This document shows positions 50,170 through 58,247 of a stretch of DNA of 64,000 nucleotides, in pieces (the first letter of the stretch is position 1; each line of letters starts with the position of its first letter). Position numbers and translations under genes: made by a program. The stretch is from Saprospiraceae bacterium (GTDB taxonomy: Bacteria; Bacteroidota; Bacteroidia; Chitinophagales; Saprospiraceae): contig JAIYAP010000040.1 in the NCBI GenBank assembly GCA_027488935.1, positions 124,001-188,000 on the forward strand, given 5' to 3'. The notes beneath the pieces are model-generated. The model was not told where the DNA came from. It saw nothing but the letters and a program-made list of their open reading frames with translations, and searched no databases.

Positions 50170-51243
50170 TTAATCGGCTGAATTAAATTCTATTACCAAA
50201 CGCCCGTCTTTATTTTGCAGTGTAAATTGCTCATAACCATCGGTGTTTTGGATGGTGAGTATTTGCTTGGCCGCTTCGTAACTGCCTTTTGTGTTGCGAA
50301 GGGTTACATTGCCATTTTTGTCGTAGGTGCTGAAAAACAAATTGCGTCCCAGCACCAAGGCCTGTTGCATGGTAAACTTTTCGGCTGGCAAAAATAGCAA
50401 CTGCGTGATGCCACCTTCATATCCCTGCTGCTCAAATACGGCTCCGTCCTGATATTGTCTTTTAAAATGCTCCACCAAACCCGGCATGTCTGTAAGGAGC
50501 AATGGAATCCGTTGGCCGTCAAATTTGGATGGATAAAACCATTCTGCATCGTAAATACCTTCCTCCGAAGATTCCATATGGGGCGGATAGGACATCAAAT
50601 ACCCCTCAAACAAATAACCAACTTTCCCTTCCGCCGTTTTTACTTTTACCCATCCACCACTTAGGGTAAAACTGCCTATTTGTTCTGCAACATATTGATT
50701 GTCAGACTTCGGCAAGGCTAAGACAACCACGGGACTGCCAAATTGCACGGAGGTAATTTTTGTTCCGGTTTTCGCAGGTTTGTCCCGCAATACCAGGTTG
50801 CCAGACGCATAAACGTACAAAGTATCGCCTACTTTCAACTCGCGCGCAGCTTGTTGTTCCTGTAAAGCGATGGTTCGCGCCGTTTCGTACGAAAAGCTGA
50901 ATAAGTAGAAACCCATGGCGGCAATCACTGCGGCCAAACAAGTCATCCCAGCGGCAATTAAAATACCCCAGCCAAGCGCCACCATCGGCCAAATCCAAAC
51001 GGTCAGCCAGGCCAATCCGCCGATAACAAGTGCTGTTAGCCCCAACACCATCCAACCCCAGGCGGAAAAATGTCCTTTTCGTTTGCGTTTTTGTTTGGAA
51101 GCTTCATTGGGTGCTGATTTTTGAACGCCGGGTGTATCCATGGCAGTGTAGTTGGATGGGTGCTGTGCAGTCGAAGGGGGAATGACCATAGCCGTAGTGC
51201 CCAGCATAAGAAATGCCATGCAGCAAAAAAGTAGTGTTTTCAT
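50170..51243 (-). CDS. Membrane protein with SH3-like domain
   Basis: 357 residues from ATG 51241-51243. Signal or first membrane segment about 1-20, a charged linker (KQKRKRKGH), two more membrane segments at about 63-80 and 88-120, then an SH3_3-like region at about 140-215 (VGDTLYVYASGNLVLRDKPAKTGTKITSVQFGSPVVVL ... WVKVKTAEGKVGYLFEGYL). The C-terminal third has no recognised motif. SH3 domains of this type often bind peptidoglycan or peptides. Part of the envelope operon. Confidence 0.78.
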   Translation of the reverse strand: MKTLLFCCMAFLMLGTTAMVIPPSTAQHPSNYTAMDTPGVQKSAPNEASKQKRKRKGHFSAWGWMVLGLTALVIGGLAWLTVWIWPMVALGWGILIAAGMTCLAAVIAAMGFYLFSFSYETARTIALQEQQAARELKVGDTLYVYASGNLVLRDKPAKTGTKITSVQFGSPVVVLALPKSDNQYVAEQIGSFTLSGGWVKVKTAEGKVGYLFEGYLMSYPPHMESSEEGIYDAEWFYPSKFDGQRIPLLLTDMPGLVEHFKRQYQDGAVFEQQGYEGGITQLLFLPAEKFTMQQALVLGRNLFFSTYDKNGNVTLRNTKGSYEAAKQILTIQNTDGYEQFTLQNKDGRLVIEFNSAD

Positions 51244-51260
51244 TGTTGAGGAGGATTGGT

Positions 51261-51719
51261 TTATTCTGAACTGCAATTTTCAGCTGCTTCGGTGTAAGTA
51301 AAAATTGCCTTGGGCGCTTTAAATTCTTTCCACCAGCAGCCATAGGGCAGGTCGGTAGCGCCGAGTATCGATTGTCGCACCGACCAGTTTCCCTGTTGAT
51401 CCTGTTGCCAAAGCACACAAATCCAGTCGTCAAATGCGTCCAACTGATCCGGGTCGATGCGGGTTTTGGTATAATCGATGGGCTGCCCGTCTTTTTGGCG
51501 GGGCGTTAAATCCCCGAAAGCAAACCCGCCTTGCATTTTAAGGGTTTTTACTTCAAAGATAACCTCAATTCCAAGTGTTTTTTCTACCTGGACCCGGATC
51601 AAATCGAGTAAAATTTTGCGTTCGGGACTTCCTTTTGCGGGCGTGACAACGGTCTTTTGCGCAGGGGCATTTATTTGCAGCAACAACAACATTGCGCTAA
51701 AAACAAGGATTTTTTTCAT
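51261..51719 (-). CDS. Unknown secreted protein
   Basis: 152 residues from ATG 51717-51719, which begins a signal peptide (KKILVFSAMLLLLQINAPAQ). The mature part has RKILLDLIRVQVEKTLGIEVIFEVKTLKMQGGFAFGDLTPR and a Cys-containing end (LPYGCWWKEFKAPKAIFTYTEAAENCSSE). The repeated fold hints at a small alpha/beta domain. No function known. 17 bp gaps on both sides tie it to its operon. Confidence 0.78.
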   Translation of the reverse strand: MKKILVFSAMLLLLQINAPAQKTVVTPAKGSPERKILLDLIRVQVEKTLGIEVIFEVKTLKMQGGFAFGDLTPRQKDGQPIDYTKTRIDPDQLDAFDDWICVLWQQDQQGNWSVRQSILGATDLPYGCWWKEFKAPKAIFTYTEAAENCSSE

Positions 51720-51736
51720 AAAAACAGGCATTTTAG

Positions 51737-53113
51737 CTACTTCAGTGGAATGGTTTGAACTATCTTTTGACCGCGCAGGCTGTTTTGATCAATTGAAAGC
51801 AGCTCGCTAAAAGTCCGGACGGTCGTTTTTTCGGGCTTGGGCTGGTCCATCCAGTTCACGGTACTTTGCAGGCTGCCGGTAATTTTCACTTTTGCAAAAT
51901 TAGGGGTCGCCTCGATCAATTCCCAGTGGCCAGCGGCGATTTGGATGGTTTCGGATTCATCAATGGTGGTGGCAATAATTTGAAAATCAAAAGTGCCATC
52001 CCCCCGCAGGGTAAATATTTGGTTAAAATCCTGTTTTAAACTGCCACTTGACGCACGACAGCCCCGGTTCAGGATGGTTTTTAAGGGAGTTTTTGCCGCG
52101 CGTGTTTCCAGATCTTTGGTTTTGCTGGAAGCAGCTCGGAGGAAAAACGGACGATCACCATCATAAAATACCAGTTCGCTCAGGGCCAAATCCGTATATT
52201 TTTTGCCGGGATAAACCTGCTTTATACTTAGTTGGAAATGGGTTCCACTAAGCGGGGCTGCCAGGGCAATGTGTTGTGCATTCCGTTCATCCTTAAGCAA
52301 ATACGTTTTTGCTACTGCGCCTTCCAGACCAAATTCAAATGCTTTTAACCGCGCATTATCCTCAAAACTTTCAGGCGTGCGTTGATAGCCATTCCAGCAT
52401 TGTAGGGCGCTTATGCGTACAGGCTGATCGAAGGTGATATCCAATGTTTCGGCTACTCCGGCATTTTTAGGATTGCCTTCCACCCATGCCAGGCCCAAAT
52501 TCGCATCAAACAAACGCTCCGCACCATACGCATACGCAGGGGTAAGGCTGCTGGAAACTTTAACCGTGCCGTTTTGCGCTTTAGGGGCTACCAGCTGCAG
52601 TTCCTGTCCTTTATCGCCAAAAAGTCGAAGCGATTTGAATCCGATGGGGGGCAAATTGGCGGGCTGAAACCAGGGACCTACTTCGGGTTTCAAGGGTTTT
52701 TCCAGGTTCGTATGGGTGATGCGGATGTAAAGTTCATGCACAGGCCCATCGGTTGCGCCCGTGAGGTCCAGTTTTTGGCCAATGACGTTTTGATAAATCG
52801 TTTTGCCATCAAAGGATAAATCCATGAGCCCGCCTTCCGGATCGAACGCGCCATCCGTGCCAATTGCTTCGAGGCCGGTCAAGGTAGTGGGCACTGCAAA
52901 ACGAATTAAAATGCCTTCCCCCGGGCCAGCGCTAGGGTGTGCCTGCCATATCGTGCGCGGATTTTGGTCAAATAAATTCAATACATCCGAACCGTTCGCG
53001 GTTGATGTGGCGTACACCGTTGTCAGCACCACGCTGCCTGGCGGCAAGGATTGTGCGCCAAGGCCGTTCAGCGCAAAAGGCAGCAGCAAGTAAATCCAGT
53101 TCAAGATTTTCAT
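51737..53113 (-). CDS. Secreted protein with discoidin-like carbohydrate-binding domains
   Basis: 458 residues. Signal peptide about 1-20. Two galactose-binding-like (F5/8, NADase-type glycan-binding) domains: about 30-165 (YATSTANGSDVLNLFDQNPRTIWQAHPSAGPGEGILIRF) and about 178-325 (AYGAERLFDANLGLAWVEGNPKNAGVAETLDITFDQPVRISALQCWNGYQ). A C-terminal domain (about 335-458) has TLRGDGTFDFQIIATTIDESETIQIAAGHWEL. Likely binds glycan in the periplasm or at the surface. Follows the CsgG-like gene by 8 bp. Confidence 0.82.
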   Translation of the reverse strand: MKILNWIYLLLPFALNGLGAQSLPPGSVVLTTVYATSTANGSDVLNLFDQNPRTIWQAHPSAGPGEGILIRFAVPTTLTGLEAIGTDGAFDPEGGLMDLSFDGKTIYQNVIGQKLDLTGATDGPVHELYIRITHTNLEKPLKPEVGPWFQPANLPPIGFKSLRLFGDKGQELQLVAPKAQNGTVKVSSSLTPAYAYGAERLFDANLGLAWVEGNPKNAGVAETLDITFDQPVRISALQCWNGYQRTPESFEDNARLKAFEFGLEGAVAKTYLLKDERNAQHIALAAPLSGTHFQLSIKQVYPGKKYTDLALSELVFYDGDRPFFLRAASSKTKDLETRAAKTPLKTILNRGCRASSGSLKQDFNQIFTLRGDGTFDFQIIATTIDESETIQIAAGHWELIEATPNFAKVKITGSLQSTVNWMDQPKPEKTTVRTFSELLSIDQNSLRGQKIVQTIPLK

Positions 53114-53121
53114 GGGGAATA

Positions 53122-54057
53122 TTATTTGGGTTTGAGCACGATTTGACCTTTTTCAACGGTAACAATTTTGAATTCCGGCTTCTTTTCCAAAAGATAATCG
53201 GCTAATTCTTCCAACGTTCCAGTGTGGGATACCTTGATGGTGCCGGTTGTTTCATTCAGTTCTTTGAGTGCATCTTTGACTTTCGGGTTTTCCTTCAGGG
53301 TTTTGGTAATGCTGCCCAGCATCGCGTAATCCACTTTTTCGATTTTAACCGTAGCTGTTTTTGTATCGTTTGCATCGCTGGCGGGTAAAGCAGGGATTGC
53401 ATCCTTTTGTACCACAATCAATTCTACCGATTTGATGATGGCCTTTTCAACAGCATCTGCCATGGCTTTGGTTTTGAAACTGCCAATGGCGGGTAATCCA
53501 AAAAAGCGAAGCCCATTGAAGCCGCCCAGCGAAATGGCGTCAGCATTGATGGATTCGGAAAACAGGATTTGGCGTGTTTGCGGGCTGACGATTTGAAGAA
53601 TGAACCCCACTTTTGCCGTGTTTTTGGTAACGCCAATCCCCACCGCGGTAAAACCTTCTTTGCCTTCCTTGAATTCGGTGATTTCACCCGTAATCAGCAA
53701 TTGCGCACCCAACATTTTGCCCGAAGCCACGGTCGCATCCGGGTCGGCATCTGCCGATTGTTGGAAGGCTTTTTCTTCCTTGATATCCGCCATCACGTTG
53801 CTTTTCGTGCTGGCCAGAACCTGGAAACATTCCGTCATGACCAAGGCATTGCTCAGCATGGTGGAGAGTTCGCCCGCAAATTTTCCGTATGCGCTGTTGG
53901 TCGTGGCTTTAAAACTGCCTACTGCGATGCGGATACGTTTATCATATTCCAGTCCTTTGCACTTTTTTTCGATTTTCTCCACCGATTGCGCGCAAACGCA
54001 CAGGGAAAAGGTTAGAAACAGGCTGAGGAGACTGATTTTTTGCTTGATATTTTTCAT
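53122..54057 (-). CDS. CsgG-like outer-membrane/periplasmic protein
   Basis: 311 residues from ATG 54055-54057, signal peptide about 1-24 (ends CVCAQ). The body matches the CsgG/HfaB family: RIRIAVGSFKATTNSAYGKFAGELSTMLSNALVMTECFQVL, then GAQLLITGEITEFKEG, VGFILQIVSPQTRQILFSESINA. The C-terminal 70 residues (EELADYLLEKKPEFKIVTVEKGQIVLKPK) are extra. CsgG forms a secretion pore for curli; no curli genes are here, so the role differs, perhaps as a stress-sensing lipoprotein-like relative. Confidence 0.85.
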   Translation of the reverse strand: MKNIKQKISLLSLFLTFSLCVCAQSVEKIEKKCKGLEYDKRIRIAVGSFKATTNSAYGKFAGELSTMLSNALVMTECFQVLASTKSNVMADIKEEKAFQQSADADPDATVASGKMLGAQLLITGEITEFKEGKEGFTAVGIGVTKNTAKVGFILQIVSPQTRQILFSESINADAISLGGFNGLRFFGLPAIGSFKTKAMADAVEKAIIKSVELIVVQKDAIPALPASDANDTKTATVKIEKVDYAMLGSITKTLKENPKVKDALKELNETTGTIKVSHTGTLEELADYLLEKKPEFKIVTVEKGQIVLKPK

Positions 54058-54118
54058 TGTTTTTGGAAATTTTAAAGGTGATAATCTATGCGGTACCAAG
54101 GGCATTTTTTCGCATAAA

Positions 54119-54928
54119 CTATTGATTTTGAATCACTCTGTAGTAACTGGCAAAGGACAGTCCTTCGACATCCCTGAATTCCGATAATTCAGCAGGCGGG
54201 AAAAAGAGATCGCTGGTATTCCAATGTTCAAGCAGGGTGAGGGTATCGCCGGTGGCATTTAACTGACCCATGGAAGCCCCAAAAAGACTGTACTGATCAG
54301 TACGTTTCAAAATGGATACTTCGCCGCCTACCCCAACTGTGATGGTTTCTTTGATCTTTCCTTTTTCCCGTAAAAACTCCCGCGGCTTCAATTTTGCATA
54401 ATTGAAGTACACCATGCGCCAAATTTTTAAGGGCCTGCCCACGTGCTGATAAAAGAAGGAATCTGCGGGTGCGGTCGTTTTGGGTACTTGATAATTTTGC
54501 TGTTGTTCAAGCAGGCTTTCCTGACTTTTCAGCAACAATTCCTTCAATCGTTCGTATCTATCCGCCGAAAAATCTTTCGGATTTACCCAAATCGTCCAAG
54601 GAATCGCGCTGGAATCCGGCACACTCAATACGTCCACTTTTAATTTAGCAATATCCGCCGCATGTACCGGAAACTGTTTGTTGCCTTCATGTTCTCGGCC
54701 CATCACTAAGCCTTGAAAATCAACCAGTTTGTTGTTCCAGATTAATTGTCGGGAAATAAGCGAATTGCCCCAGTTGGTGGTGTAAGCATACCGCAATACC
54801 AGTTGGTCATTGCCCTCCTTGTATTCTGCAAGGGTGGCTTCGAATGTATTGACACCAATCCGAAAAAGCAGGACGAGCCCGATCAGGCCAAGTGCGGCAA
54901 GTGCAACAATTAGAATGGCTATTTTCAT
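54119..54928 (-). CDS. Unknown membrane-anchored protein
   Basis: 269 residues from ATG 54926-54928, with a single N-terminal membrane segment (IAILIVALAALGLIGLVLLFRIG) and a soluble domain outside, YKEGNDQLVLRYAYTTNWGNSLISRQLIWNNKLVDFQG at about 35-70. A second block begins EFLREKGKIKETITVGVGG. No family recognised. 61 bp separate it from the CsgG-like gene, the widest gap in the operon. Confidence 0.75.
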   Translation of the reverse strand: MKIAILIVALAALGLIGLVLLFRIGVNTFEATLAEYKEGNDQLVLRYAYTTNWGNSLISRQLIWNNKLVDFQGLVMGREHEGNKQFPVHAADIAKLKVDVLSVPDSSAIPWTIWVNPKDFSADRYERLKELLLKSQESLLEQQQNYQVPKTTAPADSFFYQHVGRPLKIWRMVYFNYAKLKPREFLREKGKIKETITVGVGGEVSILKRTDQYSLFGASMGQLNATGDTLTLLEHWNTSDLFFPPAELSEFRDVEGLSFASYYRVIQNQ

Positions 54929-54942
54929 GGTATCGAAGTTGA

Positions 54943-55767
54943 TTATTCGTTCCAAACAAATACAGCATCCAGGCGGCGACCTTGTGCATCGGTGAATGCG
55001 CGCAGGTAGGTTTCGCGGTCTACGGCATCGGGGCGAATGCTGCCCGGCATTTCATGCCATTGCTCATCCGGCGGAGGCGTTATATGCAGCCGACCGTTTT
55101 GCAGTTTTAGGTTACCCCTAACATGATCGCCACCTTGCGAAAGACTGCCATCGGTTTGGGTGATTTGAAGCGCCCAGGCGCCGTCTGGATTTACCACAAT
55201 TTGTTCCTGGGTGATGGTCGTTTTGTCGCTATATCCAAAACCCGTGAATGCCTGGTACCGTAAAACCGTGGGCTTAAAAATCAGTGGTTCTGGCTTATTC
55301 CCGTACACAAAGCGACCCAAAACCTGGAAACGCTCGGTATCGTACAAGGTAAATTGGGCTTTCAAATCCGCATCCACCTGGTCTTTATGGGCTTGGTAAC
55401 AGGCCACCAACTGATCAAAATCGCTGCGACTACAAGCGGAAGGTGCGATATAAACAATCCACGCATCCGGCGCTTCGGAAAAAGTATGCACCACCCAATC
55501 CGGGTAAAGTTCGGGTTGAATAGGCCAGGTAGGATCCCAGGCACTGCGTTCTTTTCCGTCGAAAAACAAATGCGCGCTGTGTGCATAAGCCCCCAATCCA
55601 ACCGTCGTGGTGAATTCATAAATCTCCAACTTGTGTCCCGCATGTGCAGCGGTGGTGATGCGTTTTTTCTCAACCCGGCCAATGCAACTTTGGGTAAAGA
55701 GGGCCGTCACTGCAGCCAGGGCAATGCCAATGAGGTAAGCCATTTTTCGAAATTTTAAAATGCGCAT
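54943..55767 (-). CDS. Unknown lipoprotein
   Basis: 274 residues from ATG 55765-55767; a start at 55743 is also possible, but either leads to the lipobox TQSC (Cys about 28). Motifs: HKLEIYEFTTTVGLGAYAHSAHLFFDGKERSAWDPTWP, then DAWIVYIAPSACSRSDFDQLVACYQAH. No known family. The start lies 26 bp from the upstream stop codon. Confidence 0.75.
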   Translation of the reverse strand: MRILKFRKMAYLIGIALAAVTALFTQSCIGRVEKKRITTAAHAGHKLEIYEFTTTVGLGAYAHSAHLFFDGKERSAWDPTWPIQPELYPDWVVHTFSEAPDAWIVYIAPSACSRSDFDQLVACYQAHKDQVDADLKAQFTLYDTERFQVLGRFVYGNKPEPLIFKPTVLRYQAFTGFGYSDKTTITQEQIVVNPDGAWALQITQTDGSLSQGGDHVRGNLKLQNGRLHITPPPDEQWHEMPGSIRPDAVDRETYLRAFTDAQGRRLDAVFVWNE

Positions 55768-55792
55768 AAAAAAGATGGGTTGGGCGCTGCGA

Positions 55793-56188
55793 TTAAAGGT
55801 TTTTTTCAAGCCAAGTGCGAAATTGAGCCGGGGTGGGCGACTTCAAAGTGGAGCCCGCCAGTTGTACTTTCAGGTAAAGTTCTTTGTCGGTCAGGCTGTA
55901 CTGGGTTGCGTCGCTGTCCGTGGTATTTTCAATTTTGATGCGGGTGATGGCAGCCTGGAGCGCTTCCTTGCCCAATTGATCTTTGGCAACTTCTTTCAGA
56001 CCAAGGTTCAGGTCGCGGAACAAAACGCCTGTCAAACGTGAAAAAGGGTATTCATCCGTTCCGGCAAAAGTTTCCCAGAGAATTTCGAGGTCGGGTTCAA
56101 AACCGAGGGTTTCTTTGAGTTGGGTTTTGAATTTTGGAAGTTCTTGTGCTTCGATGTTGGCGATCAAACGTTTTTCTTGCAGTGTCAT
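55793..56188 (-). CDS. Unknown soluble protein heading the envelope operon
   Basis: 131 residues from ATG 56186-56188 (MTLQEKRLIANIEAQELPKF). Hydrophilic, no signal peptide, no known family. EALQAAITRIKIENTTDSDATQYSLTDKELYLKVQLAGST in the second half gives a beta-hairpin-like character. First gene of the 56188-49342 unit by spacing; no canonical promoter found in the short gap to 56356. Confidence 0.7.
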   Translation of the reverse strand: MTLQEKRLIANIEAQELPKFKTQLKETLGFEPDLEILWETFAGTDEYPFSRLTGVLFRDLNLGLKEVAKDQLGKEALQAAITRIKIENTTDSDATQYSLTDKELYLKVQLAGSTLKSPTPAQFRTWLEKNL

Positions 56189-56355
56189 TTTTTGAAATGT
56201 TAGTAGGTGAATGATCGTGGCGTGTTGCCACATTTGATGCTGCAAATAGAAGGGTTGAGCGCCCTTTGCACCAAAAAACGACCTACGTCATTACCACTAC
56301 AAATGAAAAAATGAATTTTTGGACCCAAAATGGCCAGGACCAATCGATTGTTTTC

Positions 56356-58017
56356 TTAAACCCGCATCGCCCAGGCGGTTAAATCTGTTTCGGCCGTTAC
56401 CCCCAGTTTTTTCCGCAAGCGGTGTCGATGGGTTTCTACGCCCCGCAGCGATACATTGAGCAAGGCGGCAATTTCTTTGGAGGAAAGATTGAGGCGCAGG
56501 TAGGCGCAATAGCGCAAATCATGTGCAGTCAATTGGGCATTTTGCGAAAGCAACCGTTGAAAGAAATCCGGATGCACCGCTTCAAAGTGCCGTTTAAAAT
56601 CTTCCCATTGTTCCGCGTCGTTGAGGTTGGTTTCCACCAAGCGTTGCAGGCTGCGCAATTGTTGGGTTTGGGACGGACTGTCTTTCCCGGTTTCCTGCAA
56701 GCGTTCGGCCACGGCCTGGAGGAGTTCGTTTTTTTGCACTAAATGCAGTGTTTGAGAAGTCAATTCGCGGCTTCGGAAGGCAAGTTCTTCGCTGAGTTTT
56801 TCTTCTCGGAGTCGGCGGGTTTCCTCTTCTGCGCGCAGTCGGGCAATTTCTTGTTGTTGCAACACACTTTCCATGCGGCGGCGGCGGCGAGTTTGTCGCA
56901 AAGCAAATGCCGAAGCCCCCAGCAACAGCAGCAATCCGACCGCCGAGGCCGTCCAAAGCAGGCGTTGGGAGCGTTCGAGGGCCACATTTTTTTCCAGCAG
57001 CACTACTTTTTTATCACTTTCAAACCGCGCCCGAATAGCCTCTAATTCATCTCTTTTTTGAATAATTTGTAGACTGTCGCTGAATAATTTATGGGTTTTC
57101 GCCCATTGATAGGCCAAATCGAAACGGCCTTGTTGCGCAAATATTTGGTGCATATAATGGGCAATGTCGCCCTGCGCGACCAACAAATGCTGGGTTTGCG
57201 CCAAGGAAAATGCCCGTTTCAAGGTATCTAATGCTGCTTCGTTACGACCGAGGTGGCTAAGTACATCACCCATGCTGCCCAACACCACGGCAATAGATTC
57301 CTGGTCATTTAATTTGCGGTATAACCGCAGCGCTTGTTCAAATTGGGTAAGGGCCGCTCCATATGCTCCACGATCCCGCAGCACAATACCGATATTATTA
57401 TAGGCCGGTGCAATACCCGCATCGTCGTTTCCTGCGATGTGGATTTTTAAGGCGGCGTTGTAATAAAACAGTGCAGAATCGGGCTGTCCGGTATTTTTAT
57501 AAACAATTCCGACATTGTTCAACATACCGGCGCGTTCAAACGGGCGGTTTTCGACCTCCAGGGCGCGTTTGAAATGCCCCAATGCTTTCGGATAATCGGC
57601 CGTTAATTGGTACAAAATACCCACATTGACATGTGTCTTAGCGATATGTCGATGATTTTGCGATTTTTCAGCCAATTCAATCGCGGGCAGGTAGTATTCC
57701 AGCGCTTCGGAGTAATATCCTTGTCGCTGCCGACTCAAGGCCAGTCCGTTCAAGGCATTGATTTCGCCGCGCACCCACTTGATTTTTCGAGAGGCCTCCA
57801 GTGCTTTTTGGGCGCTTTCGATGGCTGCTTCCGGGTTCGATTTACCCTCGGCGATCCATAAATAAAGTAAGTTGAGGGCATACAATGTATCATTCGGCGA
57901 AATGGAAGTCAAACCGCGTCGAAGGCTATCAGCGGTATTATTCGCTTGTGCGATGGCCCAAAACGGCATGCAAAAAAGCCCGCATAAAATTCCTGCTTTG
58001 AAAACAAGGTGGCGCAT
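56356..58017 (-). CDS. Membrane TPR protein with C-terminal LuxR-type HTH
   Basis: 553 residues. Signal peptide about 1-24. At least six TPRs at about 60-310 (HVNVGILYQLTADYPKALGHFKRALEV, YNNIGIVLRDRGAYGAALTQFEQALRLYRK), one membrane segment at about 353-375 (LLWTASAVGLLLLLGASAFAL), a coiled coil (about 380-450), and an HTH end: LRLNLSSKEIAALLNVSLRGVETHRHRLRKKLG. A membrane-tethered transcription regulator with periplasmic TPR sensor, a Bacteroidota design. It may read envelope states; targets unknown. The divergent T9SS gene at 58248 is a candidate. Confidence 0.87.
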   Translation of the reverse strand: MRHLVFKAGILCGLFCMPFWAIAQANNTADSLRRGLTSISPNDTLYALNLLYLWIAEGKSNPEAAIESAQKALEASRKIKWVRGEINALNGLALSRQRQGYYSEALEYYLPAIELAEKSQNHRHIAKTHVNVGILYQLTADYPKALGHFKRALEVENRPFERAGMLNNVGIVYKNTGQPDSALFYYNAALKIHIAGNDDAGIAPAYNNIGIVLRDRGAYGAALTQFEQALRLYRKLNDQESIAVVLGSMGDVLSHLGRNEAALDTLKRAFSLAQTQHLLVAQGDIAHYMHQIFAQQGRFDLAYQWAKTHKLFSDSLQIIQKRDELEAIRARFESDKKVVLLEKNVALERSQRLLWTASAVGLLLLLGASAFALRQTRRRRRMESVLQQQEIARLRAEEETRRLREEKLSEELAFRSRELTSQTLHLVQKNELLQAVAERLQETGKDSPSQTQQLRSLQRLVETNLNDAEQWEDFKRHFEAVHPDFFQRLLSQNAQLTAHDLRYCAYLRLNLSSKEIAALLNVSLRGVETHRHRLRKKLGVTAETDLTAWAMRV

Positions 58018-58198
58018 GATTCAGGTTTTCTTGAAACCAAATGTCCAGCTTTTTGGTAGATTAATTTATTGTTTCTTATTGCTTTATGTGGCAAATCAAT
58101 TCAAAGTTCTGGGCGACTAAACCTGTTGATAAACCAAGCATCTGTTGAACACCATTTCCCATCCAAAAACCCAAACCCGCCAAACAAAAACCCACACT

Positions 58199-58228
58199 TT
58201 GCCTGCTCCTTTACAAGATCCATCTTTG
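58199..58228 (+). promoter_or_regulatory. Promoter of the beta-helix gene
   Basis: Plus strand: TTG (58199-58201), 19 bp, CATCTTTG (58221-58228; first base differs from TAnnTTTG). Leader about 13 nt. Confidence 0.55.
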
Positions 58229-58247
58229 AGGAAAATTTAAAACATCC

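Noticed and set aside
53122-54057. Curli secretion locus
   Set aside because: Only a CsgG-like protein is present; no CsgA, CsgB, CsgE or CsgF-like genes are in the window.
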